A stretch of 64,000 nucleotides of DNA from Pseudomonas sp. ADAK18. Lineage in GTDB: Bacteria > Pseudomonadota > Gammaproteobacteria > Pseudomonadales > Pseudomonadaceae. How positions within the stretch are numbered: the stretch's first letter is position 1; the number at the start of each line of letters is the position of its first letter. Under the pieces are notes generated by a model that was not told the DNA's origin, ran no database searches, and was given only the letters and a program-made list of their open reading frames with translations. Position numbers and translations under genes: made by a program. Shown here piece after piece: positions 56,581-64,000 of the stretch. The DNA lies in assembly GCF_012935695.1 (NCBI RefSeq), contig NZ_CP052859.1, forward strand, positions 4,753,001 through 4,817,000. Reading direction: 5' to 3'.

Positions 56581-57897
56581 ATGGGCCCATGGCTCGATAG
56601 CATTACCGGCTGGCTGACCCTGAACCCGCAATGGCTGGCCGTGGCGGTGTTTATCGTGGCGTTCGTGGAGTGCCTGGCCATCGCCGGCCTGATCGTGCCC
56701 GGCACGGTGTTGCTGTTCGCCATCGCCGCGCTGGCTGGCAGCGGCGCGCTGTCGTTGGGGGAAACCTTGTTACTGGGATTCCTCGGCGGACTGCTGGGCG
56801 ATGGGGTTTCCTACTACCTGGGGCGCCATTTCCACCAGAACATCCGTCGCTTGCCCGGCCTGCGCCATCATCCCGAATGGATGAGCGGTGCCGAGACCTA
56901 CTTTCATAAATACGGGATCGCCAGCCTGCTGGTGGGACGTTTTATCGGACCGCTGCGGCCGATGCTGCCGATGGTCGCCGGCATGTGCGACATGCCGTTC
57001 CCGCGCTTCGCTGCCGTCAGCCTGCTGGCCGGCGCCGGTTGGGCGGTGGTCTATCTGCTACCCGGCTGGGCCACGGGTGCGGCATTCCGCCTGCCATTGC
57101 CCGAAGGTTTCTGGCCTGAGGCCGGGATTGTCGCCGCCTGCCTCGCCGTATTCGTAGGCCTGAGCCTCAACAGCAGCCTGCGCGGACATCGACGGGCAAC
57201 CCTGTTGATCGGCTGCCTCAGCGGGGCGTTGTTGATCGCGCTATTTATCGGCTATCCGTACCTGAACCATTTTGACCAAGGGCTGATGGCCCTGGTCCAG
57301 GAACACCGCAGCCCGGTGATGGACCAGGCCATGGTGATGGTCACCCAGCTCGGCGAATTCAAGAAGATGTTCGTGGCGAGTGCCGTGCTGACCGGCCTGC
57401 TGGTGCTGTTGCGGCAATGGCGCCAAGCGATTTTCGTCGGAGCCACACTGTTGGGCGCAGCGTTGGTCAACACCGGAACCAAGCTGTTTTTTGCGCGGAT
57501 GCGCCCGGAGGTGCTGAGCGACCCATTGACCAGCTACAGCATGCCCAGCGGCCACGCCTCCGGTTCATTTGCGTTTTTCCTGGCCCTGGCAGTACTGGCC
57601 GGACGTGGTCAACCCACCCGCTTGCGTCTGACCTGGTTATTGCTCGGCGCCATCCCTGCCGCGAGCATTGCCCTGTCCCGGGTGTACCTCGGCGCCCATT
57701 GGCCGACAGACATCCTGGCTGGCACCCTGCTGGCGATGACGGCCTGTGCTTTCAGCCTGACCCTGAGCCAGCACAAAAGTGTATTGCCGCCCATGGCACC
57801 GAAGGTCTGGTGGCTGATCTTGCCGGCGTGCGTCCTGGTGCTCGGCATCATTGCCTTTACCGGCACCGCCCATGCACTGCTCAGGTACGCCTACTGA
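56581..57897 (+). CDS. DedA-PAP2 fusion membrane protein
   Basis: A 438-residue protein with two membrane domains. The N-terminal half (about 1-190) is a DedA domain with VECLAIAGLIVPGTVLLF and the conserved LVGRFIGPLRPMLPMVAGM. The C-terminal half is a PAP2 phosphatase carrying all three motifs: KLFFARMRPE, PSGHASGSFAF and SRVYLGAHWPTDILAG. DedA proteins carry undecaprenyl phosphate back across the membrane, and PAP2 enzymes remove phosphate from undecaprenyl diphosphate or phosphatidate, so the fusion could couple the two recycling steps. This coupling is inference. Confidence 0.9.
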   Translation: MGPWLDSITGWLTLNPQWLAVAVFIVAFVECLAIAGLIVPGTVLLFAIAALAGSGALSLGETLLLGFLGGLLGDGVSYYLGRHFHQNIRRLPGLRHHPEWMSGAETYFHKYGIASLLVGRFIGPLRPMLPMVAGMCDMPFPRFAAVSLLAGAGWAVVYLLPGWATGAAFRLPLPEGFWPEAGIVAACLAVFVGLSLNSSLRGHRRATLLIGCLSGALLIALFIGYPYLNHFDQGLMALVQEHRSPVMDQAMVMVTQLGEFKKMFVASAVLTGLLVLLRQWRQAIFVGATLLGAALVNTGTKLFFARMRPEVLSDPLTSYSMPSGHASGSFAFFLALAVLAGRGQPTRLRLTWLLLGAIPAASIALSRVYLGAHWPTDILAGTLLAMTACAFSLTLSQHKSVLPPMAPKVWWLILPACVLVLGIIAFTGTAHALLRYAY

Positions 57898-57898
57898 T

Positions 57899-58105
57899 CT
57901 AGGCCGGCCCGATCCAGTCGACAGGCGAGCCGCGCCGCTCAATGCATCGCTCACGCCGCTCCAACAACATTTCATCAGCAATTTCGGCGGCACGCTCGGC
58001 GATGTACTCCGGGCCCCGCTGATTACCCTGCTGAATCACTTGCGCCGTGACACTGACAAAAAAAGCATCCCAGACCGCCTGCTCCGATGGTGATAGTCGA
58101 ATCAT
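57899..58105 (-). CDS. Small hypothetical protein
   Basis: A 68-residue, mostly helical protein (SPSEQAVWDAFFVSVTAQV and GPEYIAERAAEIADEMLLERRERCIE) of a kind common in Pseudomonas and resembling small phage-type proteins. No enzymatic motif or membrane segment is seen. The ATG at 58105 has only a weak ggggac upstream. It converges with the DedA fusion gene, so it may be independent. Confidence 0.6.
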   Translation of the reverse strand: MIRLSPSEQAVWDAFFVSVTAQVIQQGNQRGPEYIAERAAEIADEMLLERRERCIERRGSPVDWIGPA

Positions 58106-58212
58106 GTTCGTCCCCTGATCCTGGTTAGGTGATTGCCAACTATTTCAGGCAACACGATCAGAACAACGACGAAAAATCCGAGAACAGTGACGGATAATTC
58201 CGAATATCAAGC

Positions 58213-58803
58213 TCAGGTGAACAGTTCACCTTGCAGTTCATCCAGCAACAGCTGAATCGCATCCAGCCGTTGCTGCGGGTCATCGAGTTGCAGCAGGTCG
58301 ACCTTGTCGGCCTCGGTGAAGGGCAATAGATACGCAAGCTGATTACCCAACGCTTGCTGGCCATCCGCGTGAGTGCCCATGTCCAGCGAAGCGACCATCG
58401 GGTGCTCGGCCAACGCCTGGAGCAGCGCCAACAGGTCAGCGTCCTCCTCCTCCAGCGGTTGCTCCGGCAGTTCTTCCAGCCATTGCACTTCGGCTACCAG
58501 CAACTGGTCACGCTGGACACCGGCCTCCCACACGCGAAACCTGCGGCCACCCTCGACCCGAATCCCCAGCAAGCCGTTGTCCTGCTGCTTGAAGTCACGG
58601 ATCAGCGCTTCACAGCCAATCAGCGCATAACCATCCGGGGCCTGTCCCACTTCCTTGCCGTCGAGGATGCACACCACACCAAAGCTTTCGCCCTTTTTCA
58701 TGCAGCGGCTGATCATGTCCAGGTAGCGCACCTCGAATATCTGCAGATCAAGGGTGCACCCGGGGAACAGCACGGTATTGAGCGGGAAAAGCGCCAGACT
58801 CAT
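58213..58803 (-). CDS. Lon N-terminal domain (substrate-binding) protein
   Basis: A 196-residue protein consisting of a Lon-type substrate-binding domain without the ATPase or protease. The start ALFPLNTVLFPGCTLDLQIFEVRYLDMI is the classic Lon-N signature, and GVVCILDGKEVG and GLLGIRVEGGRRFRVWEAG follow. The C-terminal helical part ends with LDAIQLLLDELQ. Such proteins may bind unfolded or damaged substrates; the role in Pseudomonas is unknown. Confidence 0.88.
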   Translation of the reverse strand: MSLALFPLNTVLFPGCTLDLQIFEVRYLDMISRCMKKGESFGVVCILDGKEVGQAPDGYALIGCEALIRDFKQQDNGLLGIRVEGGRRFRVWEAGVQRDQLLVAEVQWLEELPEQPLEEEDADLLALLQALAEHPMVASLDMGTHADGQQALGNQLAYLLPFTEADKVDLLQLDDPQQRLDAIQLLLDELQGELFT

Positions 58804-58824
58804 AAAGGTTTCCTTAAACCCGAC

Positions 58825-59541
58825 TTAAACAACCAGCGACACGGCCAACGGCAGAAATACCGCCGTGGCCACGCCCATCAAACTCATGGCCAACGCCGCA
58901 AAGGCGCCGCACTCTTCACTTTCCTGCAAGGCCACCGAGGTACCGACCGCGTGGGCCGTCATGCCCAGCGCCATGCCCCGCGCCTCAGGGCTGTGGACAC
59001 CAAGGCGCGACAGATACGCCGGCCCAATCATCGCCCCGATCACACCGGTGATCAGCACAAACACTGCCGCCAACGCTGCCACACCGCCAATCTGTTCAGC
59101 CACCAGCATGGCAATCGGCGAGGTCACCGACTTGGGCGCCATGGTCATCAACATCATGTGCTCGGCGCCAAACCACCAACCCAGCAACACACAGAGACCA
59201 GTGGCCAAAACACCCCCCACCACCAGCGTAGTAAAAATCGGCCAGAACAACTGGCGAATCCGTCGCAGATTCAAGTAAAGCGGCACCGCCAGGGCCACCG
59301 TCGCCGGCCCCAACAGAATGCTCATGATCTCGGTACTCTTGCGATACTCGGCGTAGCTCAGGCCGCAACCGAGCAAGATGCCAATCACCAGCAGCATCGA
59401 CACCAGCACCGGCTGCAGGAAGACCCAGCGGGTTTTCTCGAAGCCCGCCAACACCAGTTGATAGGCACCCAGGGTGATACCGATGCCGAATAATGGATGA
59501 TGAATCACAGCGGCCCAGGCACCTTGCCAGTCGAAGGTCAT
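58825..59541 (-). CDS. LrgB/CidB family membrane protein
   Basis: A 238-residue inner-membrane protein with about six or seven hydrophobic segments. Family parts are FGIGITLGAYQLVL, LLGPATVALAVPLYLNLRRI, APKSVTSPIAMLVAEQIGG and GMALGMTAHAVGTSVALQE. Its ATG overlaps the stop of the LrgA-type gene (ATGA), so the two are co-translated. LrgA/LrgB-type pairs are linked to export of murein hydrolases or of small metabolites such as pyruvate. Confidence 0.92.
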   Translation of the reverse strand: MTFDWQGAWAAVIHHPLFGIGITLGAYQLVLAGFEKTRWVFLQPVLVSMLLVIGILLGCGLSYAEYRKSTEIMSILLGPATVALAVPLYLNLRRIRQLFWPIFTTLVVGGVLATGLCVLLGWWFGAEHMMLMTMAPKSVTSPIAMLVAEQIGGVAALAAVFVLITGVIGAMIGPAYLSRLGVHSPEARGMALGMTAHAVGTSVALQESEECGAFAALAMSLMGVATAVFLPLAVSLVV

Positions 59542-59900
59542 TGGCCCTCCTCCCGACGTGACTGGCGTTTGATCAGCCGCTGCATCAGCACCCCGACAAA
59601 GCCCATGGCGATCACCAGAGACAACACCAACGCACCGACGATGGCCCAGAAATCGGCGGCAATGTCCTTGGCATACACCATCACGCCCACGGCCGGCGGC
59701 ACCAACAGCAACGGCAAATAGCGCAGCAAACTGCTGGCCGCCAGGCTCAGGGGCTCGCCGACTTCGCCGTTCCATATCAGATACGCCAGCATCAGCAGCA
59801 GGCCGACGATCGGCCCCGGCAGCACCGGCAAAAACAAGTGATTGATCGCCGTGCCCAGCAATTGAAACAACACCAGCCATGTCAGACCACGTAACAGCAT
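59538..59900 (-). CDS. LrgA/CidA family holin-like protein
   Basis: A 120-residue holin-like membrane protein. Four hydrophobic segments are visible, including LTWLVLFQLLGTAINHLFLPVLPGPIVGLLLMLAYLIW, which carries the family P-G-P-I-x-G-L motif, and VPPAVGVMVYAKDIAADFWAI. It forms an operon with the LrgB-type gene through a four-base overlap. The upstream regulator gene often seen in other genomes is not present here. Confidence 0.92.
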   Translation of the reverse strand: MLLRGLTWLVLFQLLGTAINHLFLPVLPGPIVGLLLMLAYLIWNGEVGEPLSLAASSLLRYLPLLLVPPAVGVMVYAKDIAADFWAIVGALVLSLVIAMGFVGVLMQRLIKRQSRREEGQ

Positions 59901-60081
59901 CCGCCCTCTCCCCCAGAAATCACGCCCCGCATTATAAGCACGCCGCTTCTATGGACCGGCATTCGCCAAAAGCATGGTGGGTTGACCGAGCCAAATGCCC
60001 ATGATGATCTACATTGGTTCTTCAGGGGCCTGCCCCCACACCCGAAAATTATAAAAACCGATGAACCCAAGGAGAGTCGCA

Positions 60082-60537
60082 ATGCCCTCAGTCCCCGTAG
60101 CGCAACTCAAAGATTATGTCGGCAAGGAACTGGGACGTTCCGACTGGCTCACCATCGACCAGGAGCGCATCAACCTGTTCGCAGAAGCCACCGGCGATCA
60201 TCAGTTCATCCATGTCGATCCGGTGAAGGCCGCCCAGACGCCGTTCGGCAGCACCATCGCCCACGGGTTCCTGTCGCTGTCACTGATACCGAAGTTGATA
60301 GAAGACATCCTGGTCATGCCCGAGGGCTTGAAGATGGCCGTCAACTACGGCCTGGACACCGTGCGTTTCATCCAGCCGGTCAAGGTCAATTCCAAGGTGC
60401 GCCTGGCGGTCACCCTGACCGATGCCACCGAGAAAAAGCCTGGCCAGTGGCTACTTAAAGCGACCTGCACCCTGGAGATCGAAGGTCAGGAAAAACCTGC
60501 GTACATTGCCGAGTCGTTGTCACTCTGCTTTGTCTGA
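60082..60537 (+). CDS. MaoC family dehydratase
   Basis: A 151-residue hot-dog-fold enoyl hydratase. The MaoC signature is in LFAEATGDHQFIHVDPVKAAQTPFGSTIAHGFL, with the catalytic aspartate and histidine of the D-x-(N/Q)-x-x-H type block, and the family end NYGLDTVRFIQPVKVNSKVR. It likely hydrates a trans-2-enoyl-CoA. An aaggagag ribosome-binding site precedes the ATG at 60082. It stands alone, followed by a hairpin at 60563. Confidence 0.9.
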   Translation: MPSVPVAQLKDYVGKELGRSDWLTIDQERINLFAEATGDHQFIHVDPVKAAQTPFGSTIAHGFLSLSLIPKLIEDILVMPEGLKMAVNYGLDTVRFIQPVKVNSKVRLAVTLTDATEKKPGQWLLKATCTLEIEGQEKPAYIAESLSLCFV

Positions 60538-60562
60538 GCCTTCCTGCAAATGAGAGGGCTCC

Positions 60563-60594
60563 CTGTGGCAAGGGGGCTTTCCCCCTCACCACAG
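60563..60594. repeat. Hairpin repeat (ctgtggcaagggggc type)
   Basis: ctgtggcaagggggctttcc pairs with ccccctcaccacag to form a stem of about 13 pairs with a short loop. It belongs to a third kind of Pseudomonas palindrome and could end the MaoC transcript. Confidence 0.6.
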
Positions 60595-60679
60595 CAAGCC
60601 CCTCACTACAATTCATGTAAATTTATGTATAGATCTCGTAGCTGCGGCATACTCGGCGCTCAATTATCCGGATCCCGCT

Positions 60680-62398
60680 ATGCGCCCACTCGCTCCCCTT
60701 GCTCTTGTCCTGTTGCTCACCGCTTGCGGCGACGGCGAATCGCTGTTGCCGCCCGATGCGCGACTGCCCTACGGCGGTCGTTATCGGGGCGATGTGGTCA
60801 ACGGTTTGCTGCAAGGCCAGGGTCGGGTGGACTACCCCAATGGCAGTTGGTACGCCGGGCAGTTCGACAAGGGCCAGTGGCATGGCCAGGGCGAATGGCA
60901 CGGCAGTAATGGCGAGGTCTATAAAGGCCAGTTCCAGCAAGGCCTGTTCGACGGCCAAGGCACACTGACCACGCCGGGCAGCAGCTATGTTGGCGGTTTC
61001 AAGCAAGGGCGACGCAACGGCGAAGGTACTCTCAAAGAGGGCCTGATGACCTATCGCGGCGAGTTCAAGGACGACCAGTATTCCGGCCTCGGTCGCCTCG
61101 AACTGCCCGACGGCAGTCAATACCAGGGTCAATTCACCCACGGCAAACCCAATGGCGAAGGCCAGCGCAACGACGACAGTGGCAACCAGTTCAGCGGCCA
61201 CTTCGTCGACGGCCAACTGGAAGGCAACGGTACCTTCAACAGCGCCGACGGCGACATGTACGTCGGCCATTTCAAACAAAACCAGCTCAACGGCAAAGGT
61301 CGCTATGAAAACGCCGACGGTGACGTGTGGATCGGCGAATTTAAAGAAGGCGCGCTGAGCGGCAAGGGCGAATTGATCGGTGTCGACGGCAGCCACTACG
61401 TCGGCCAGTTCAGCGATTGGCGCTTCACCGGCCAGGGGCGCCTGAACCTCACCGACGGCAGCTTCTACATTGGTGGCTTTGACAGCGACAGTTATCAAGG
61501 CAAAGGCACGTTGGTGCTCACCGATGGCACGGTACAAGCAGGGATCTGGGTCAACGGCATGCGCGTGCGCAACGCTGATGGCAAATTGCTGCCTGACGCC
61601 CTGGAGGTCGGGATACTGGCCCAGGGCCGCCTACTCGACCAGGCCCTCACCGCGGTGCCTGCGTCCACTCCAGCGGTTGAGCTGTACACCTTGACGCTGG
61701 CCGGCGACGGCAAGCAAAGCGTATTCCTGCGCGAAGCCGACTACGTCAGCAACATGCTCTTCACCCGCTTCGGCGCCTACGGCCAGATCCGCCTGGTCAA
61801 CCACCGCGACCATATTGCCGACCGCCCCATGGCCACGCGGGAAAGCCTGCGCCGCGCGGTACAAACCCTGGCCGAGCGCAGCGGGCCAGAAGACCTGGTG
61901 TTCATCTACCTGACCAGCCACGGCACCCACGAGCACGAGCTGGTGCTGGACCAGCCGCGTATGGAGCTGGCCGACCTGCCAGCCGATGAGTTGGCGGCCG
62001 TCATGGCGCCGCTGAAAAACCGCGACAAGATCATCGTCATCTCAGCCTGCTACTCCGGCGGTTTCATCCCCACATTGAAAGATGAACACACCCTGATCAT
62101 GACGGCCTCCCGGGCCGACCGCGTCTCGTTCGGCTGCTCCGAGGAAGCTGACTTCACGTACTTCGGCGACGCCCTGTTCGCCCAGGCCTTCAACCAGACC
62201 GACGATTTGCAGCAAGCCTTCAAGCTGGCGCAAATGCATGTCACCGAACGCGAAATGGCGGAGAACTTCGAAGCCTCTGAGCCGCAAATCTGGGCTCCCA
62301 AAGGGGTGATCGCCCATTGGCAGCTACTGCGTAAACAACAAGCACGAAAGGCACTGGAAAGCGCCTCTATAAATAGCAAGGAAGCGAAGAGCAACTAA
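60680..62398 (+). CDS. MORN-repeat lipoprotein with C13/caspase-like peptidase domain
   Basis: A 572-residue lipoprotein. The lipobox is LLTACGDGE (cysteine at residue 16). Residues about 34-300 hold some twelve MORN units of about 23 residues with the pattern YxGxFxxGxxxGxGxxxxxxG. The C-terminal third (about 345-560) is a clan CD cysteine peptidase domain of the C13 type: the catalytic histidine is H414 in YLTSHGTHEHE and the cysteine is C457 in VISACYSGGFIP. MORN repeats bind lipids or proteins, so the protease is probably held at the membrane. Its substrate is unknown. Confidence 0.88.
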   Translation: MRPLAPLALVLLLTACGDGESLLPPDARLPYGGRYRGDVVNGLLQGQGRVDYPNGSWYAGQFDKGQWHGQGEWHGSNGEVYKGQFQQGLFDGQGTLTTPGSSYVGGFKQGRRNGEGTLKEGLMTYRGEFKDDQYSGLGRLELPDGSQYQGQFTHGKPNGEGQRNDDSGNQFSGHFVDGQLEGNGTFNSADGDMYVGHFKQNQLNGKGRYENADGDVWIGEFKEGALSGKGELIGVDGSHYVGQFSDWRFTGQGRLNLTDGSFYIGGFDSDSYQGKGTLVLTDGTVQAGIWVNGMRVRNADGKLLPDALEVGILAQGRLLDQALTAVPASTPAVELYTLTLAGDGKQSVFLREADYVSNMLFTRFGAYGQIRLVNHRDHIADRPMATRESLRRAVQTLAERSGPEDLVFIYLTSHGTHEHELVLDQPRMELADLPADELAAVMAPLKNRDKIIVISACYSGGFIPTLKDEHTLIMTASRADRVSFGCSEEADFTYFGDALFAQAFNQTDDLQQAFKLAQMHVTEREMAENFEASEPQIWAPKGVIAHWQLLRKQQARKALESASINSKEAKSN

Positions 62399-62426
62399 GC
62401 TGAAATAGTATCAAGGGGGAAATATC

Positions 62427-63068
62427 ATGTACTTGACGCCTCAGCATATCTTGCTTGCCGGAGCCTCTGGCTTGACCGGGGAACATTTGTTGGACCGCCT
62501 GCTCAACGAGCCCACCGTCACGCGTGTGCTCGCGCCCAGCCGTAAACCGCTGGCCGAGCATCCACACCTGGAAAACCCGGTGGGTGATCCGGCGGTGTTC
62601 CTGCCGCAACTGAGCGGCCAGGTGGATATCGCCTTCTGCTGCCTGGGCACCACCATCAAGCAAGCCGGTTCCGAAGCAGCCTTTCGCGCGGTGGACCTGG
62701 ACATGGTGGTGGCCTTTGCCAAGCGCGCACGGGAAATGGGCGCGCGGCACCTGATCGTAATCAGCGCGATTGGCGCCGACCCGAAATCCTCGATTTTCTA
62801 CAACCGGGTCAAAGGGGAGATGGAACAAGCATTGAAGGCCCAGGACTGGCCGCAACTGACTATCGTCAGGCCTTCTCTGTTGCTGGGGGAACGACTGGAA
62901 CCACGGCTGGCCGAGCAATTGGCCGGACCGTTATCCCGATTGATCCCCGGCAAATACCGCGGCATCGAAGTGTGCGAACTGGCGCGAGCCATGTGGCGCC
63001 TGGCACTGGAAGAGCAGGATGGCGTGCGGGTTGTGGAGTCGGATGAGTTGCGCAAGCTCGGCAAGTGA
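62427..63068 (+). CDS. NAD(P)-binding oxidoreductase (atypical SDR, HTATIP2-like)
   Basis: A 213-residue Rossmann-fold protein. The N-terminal [19 protein letters not shown] is the nucleotide-binding glycine motif, [47 protein letters not shown] forms the second half, and the conserved [13 protein letters not shown] has the active-site tyrosine and lysine region of the atypical SDR group. Substrate unknown. It follows the MORN protein by 28 bases on the same strand, perhaps in one transcript. Confidence 0.87.
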   Translation: MYLTPQHILLAGASGLTGEHLLDRLLNEPTVTRVLAPSRKPLAEHPHLENPVGDPAVFLPQLSGQVDIAFCCLGTTIKQAGSEAAFRAVDLDMVVAFAKRAREMGARHLIVISAIGADPKSSIFYNRVKGEMEQALKAQDWPQLTIVRPSLLLGERLEPRLAEQLAGPLSRLIPGKYRGIEVCELARAMWRLALEEQDGVRVVESDELRKLGK

Positions 63069-63090
63069 TTTTGCAGTGGGTCGGCTGGCG

Positions 63091-63172
63091 TCATCGCAGG
63101 CAAGCCAGCTCCCACATTTGAATGCATTCACACATTCAAAATGTGGGAGACGGGCTTGCCCGCGATGAGGCC
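63091..63172. repeat. REP pair in outward orientation
   Basis: Left copy tcatcgcaggcaagccagct ending cccacatt, right copy aatgtgggagacgggcttgc ending gcgatgagg. Here the tgtggg ends face each other, as at 29327, unlike the inward pairs. The centre ttgaatgcattcaca... is itself partly palindromic. Confidence 0.8.
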
Positions 63173-63198
63173 GGCACAAACACCCTCTATGTTGCAGG

Positions 63199-63483
63199 CT
63201 ACAACCCACCCGTCGCGTTAAACCCAACTCCCAGCACCGTCAACACCGACAGCGGTAACAGCAGCGTGTCGAGCAAGGCGCTGGCTGGCAGATCAACACC
63301 GGGATAGCTCGGCGCCTCGGCACCAAACCGATCCATCGCGCAGCACCCGCCCTGCATTGCATACAGATCCAGCCGCGTCCCGGAGTACACCACCGGCGCG
63401 CCGAGTTGCGCCGCATTCAGGGTACGCGCCGTGGCACAACCACCCAGTTGCAGCGCCAGCACTACCATGAGTGCCTTATTCAT
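63199..63483 (-). CDS. YceK/YidQ family lipoprotein
   Basis: A 94-residue lipoprotein. The signal peptide is [14 protein letters not shown] with the lipobox LGGC (cysteine near residue 16), and the domain shows [15 protein letters not shown], the cysteine-containing [10 protein letters not shown] and the family end [17 protein letters not shown]. The ATG overlaps the ubiX stop by eight bases. Envelope function unknown. Confidence 0.87.
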   Translation of the reverse strand: MNKALMVVLALQLGGCATARTLNAAQLGAPVVYSGTRLDLYAMQGGCCAMDRFGAEAPSYPGVDLPASALLDTLLLPLSVLTVLGVGFNATGGL

Positions 63484-64000
63484 CGCTGCTCAAATGGTGT
63501 TCACCCCAACGCGGCAGCATGTCCTGAGGAATATTCAGCAGGTTGAGAATCCGTGCCACCACAAAATCCACCAGGTCATCGATGGTTTGCGGTTGGTGAT
63601 AAAAGCCCGGCGACGCCGGCAAGATGGTCACGCCCATGTTGGACAGCTTGAGCATGTGCTCCAGATGGATGCTCGAATACGGCGCCTCGCGCGGCACCAG
63701 AATCAGTTGCCGACGCTCCTTCAATGTCACGTCTGCCGCACGCTCGATCAAATTATTGCAGGCGCCCGTGGCAATGGCCGACAACGTCCCGGTGGAACAC
63801 GGAACTACCACCATCGCCGCCGGCGCGCCGGAGCCCGAGGCCACCGGCGACATCCAGTCTTCCTTGCCATAGACCTTGATCTGCCCCGCCGCCGCACCGG
63901 TGTATTCGGTGAGGAAGGCCTGCATCATCTGCACCTTGGCGGGCAGCGCGACGTCGGTCTCGGTGGCCACCACCAGTTGCGCGGCCTTGGAGATCAGAAA
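63476..64000 (-). CDS. ubiX: Flavin prenyltransferase UbiX (5' part outside window)
   Basis: The last 174 or so residues of UbiX, which makes prenylated FMN for the decarboxylase UbiD. The frame runs off the window at its N-terminal side, entering with [10 protein letters not shown]. Conserved parts are [82 protein letters not shown]. About 30-40 N-terminal residues are missing from view. The stop overlaps the start of the YceK-like gene. Confidence 0.95.
   Translation of the reverse strand, partial: FLISKAAQLVVATETDVALPAKVQMMQAFLTEYTGAAAGQIKVYGKEDWMSPVASGSGAPAAMVVVPCSTGTLSAIATGACNNLIERAADVTLKERRQLILVPREAPYSSIHLEHMLKLSNMGVTILPASPGFYHQPQTIDDLVDFVVARILNLLNIPQDMLPRWGEHHLSSDE

Overview
The window is a chromosomal segment of a Pseudomonas species, most likely of the P. 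fluorescens group. This rests on three things seen here: GC-rich coding sequence packed on both strands, many imperfect palindromes of the Pseudomonas REP type (core tgtgggagc...gcttgc...gcga), and a gene order around the cell-elongation, lipoylation and ybeZ-ybeY-ybeX-lnt loci that is standard for the genus. No tRNA, rRNA, insertion sequence, CRISPR array or intact prophage was found.

Layout. 1-6.7 kb: GNAT acetyltransferase, histone-deacetylase-like hydrolase, FAD protein, RhlE helicase, a YedA-type exporter, and a divergent Lrp-type regulator that overlaps a cyclase-family hydrolase. 6.7-8.4 kb: a lower-GC accessory islet with an acyl-carrier-like protein and an STM2901-like membrane protein in a coupled minus-strand unit, followed by a DUF6124-type gene behind a strongly folded leader. 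8.5-25.5 kb: mixed housekeeping and accessory genes (DEDDh exonuclease, NYN protein, HrpB, FieF, a DUF6515 repeat protein, a second Lrp regulator, RluE, AMP nucleosidase, AidB-like dehydrogenase, 7TM hybrid histidine kinase). 25.8-28.5 kb: thiD-thiE-hemL. 28.7-41.3 kb: a Sel1-like protein, miaB, ybeZ-ybeY-ybeX-lnt, ydcF-like, leuS-lptE-holA. 41.5-44.1 kb: arfA, a lytic transglycosylase and ldcA. 44.3-55.7 kb: a long minus-strand series that reads proA-nadD-rsfS-rlmH-mrdA-rodA-mltB-rlpA-dacA-ybeD-lipB-lipA. It builds the lateral wall and septal peptidoglycan and attaches lipoate to enzymes. 55.8-64 kb: DNA glycosylase, a DedA-PAP2 fusion, Lon-N protein, LrgA-LrgB holin-like pair, MaoC hydratase, a MORN-repeat caspase-like lipoprotein, an NAD(P)-binding oxidoreductase, a YceK-like lipoprotein, and ubiX cut by the window end.

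Most of the window is ordinary core genome. The parts worth a second look are: a hairpin inside the arfA reading frame that would give a non-stop message; the MORN/C13-protease lipoprotein; the ACP-like/STM2901-like islet; the folded leader of the DUF6124 gene; a terminator-ended structured element at 17.75-17.96 kb on the minus strand that no gene explains; and a Shine-Dalgarno-covering hairpin before the ydcF-like gene. All functional statements come from reading the sequence and family knowledge; no database search was run.
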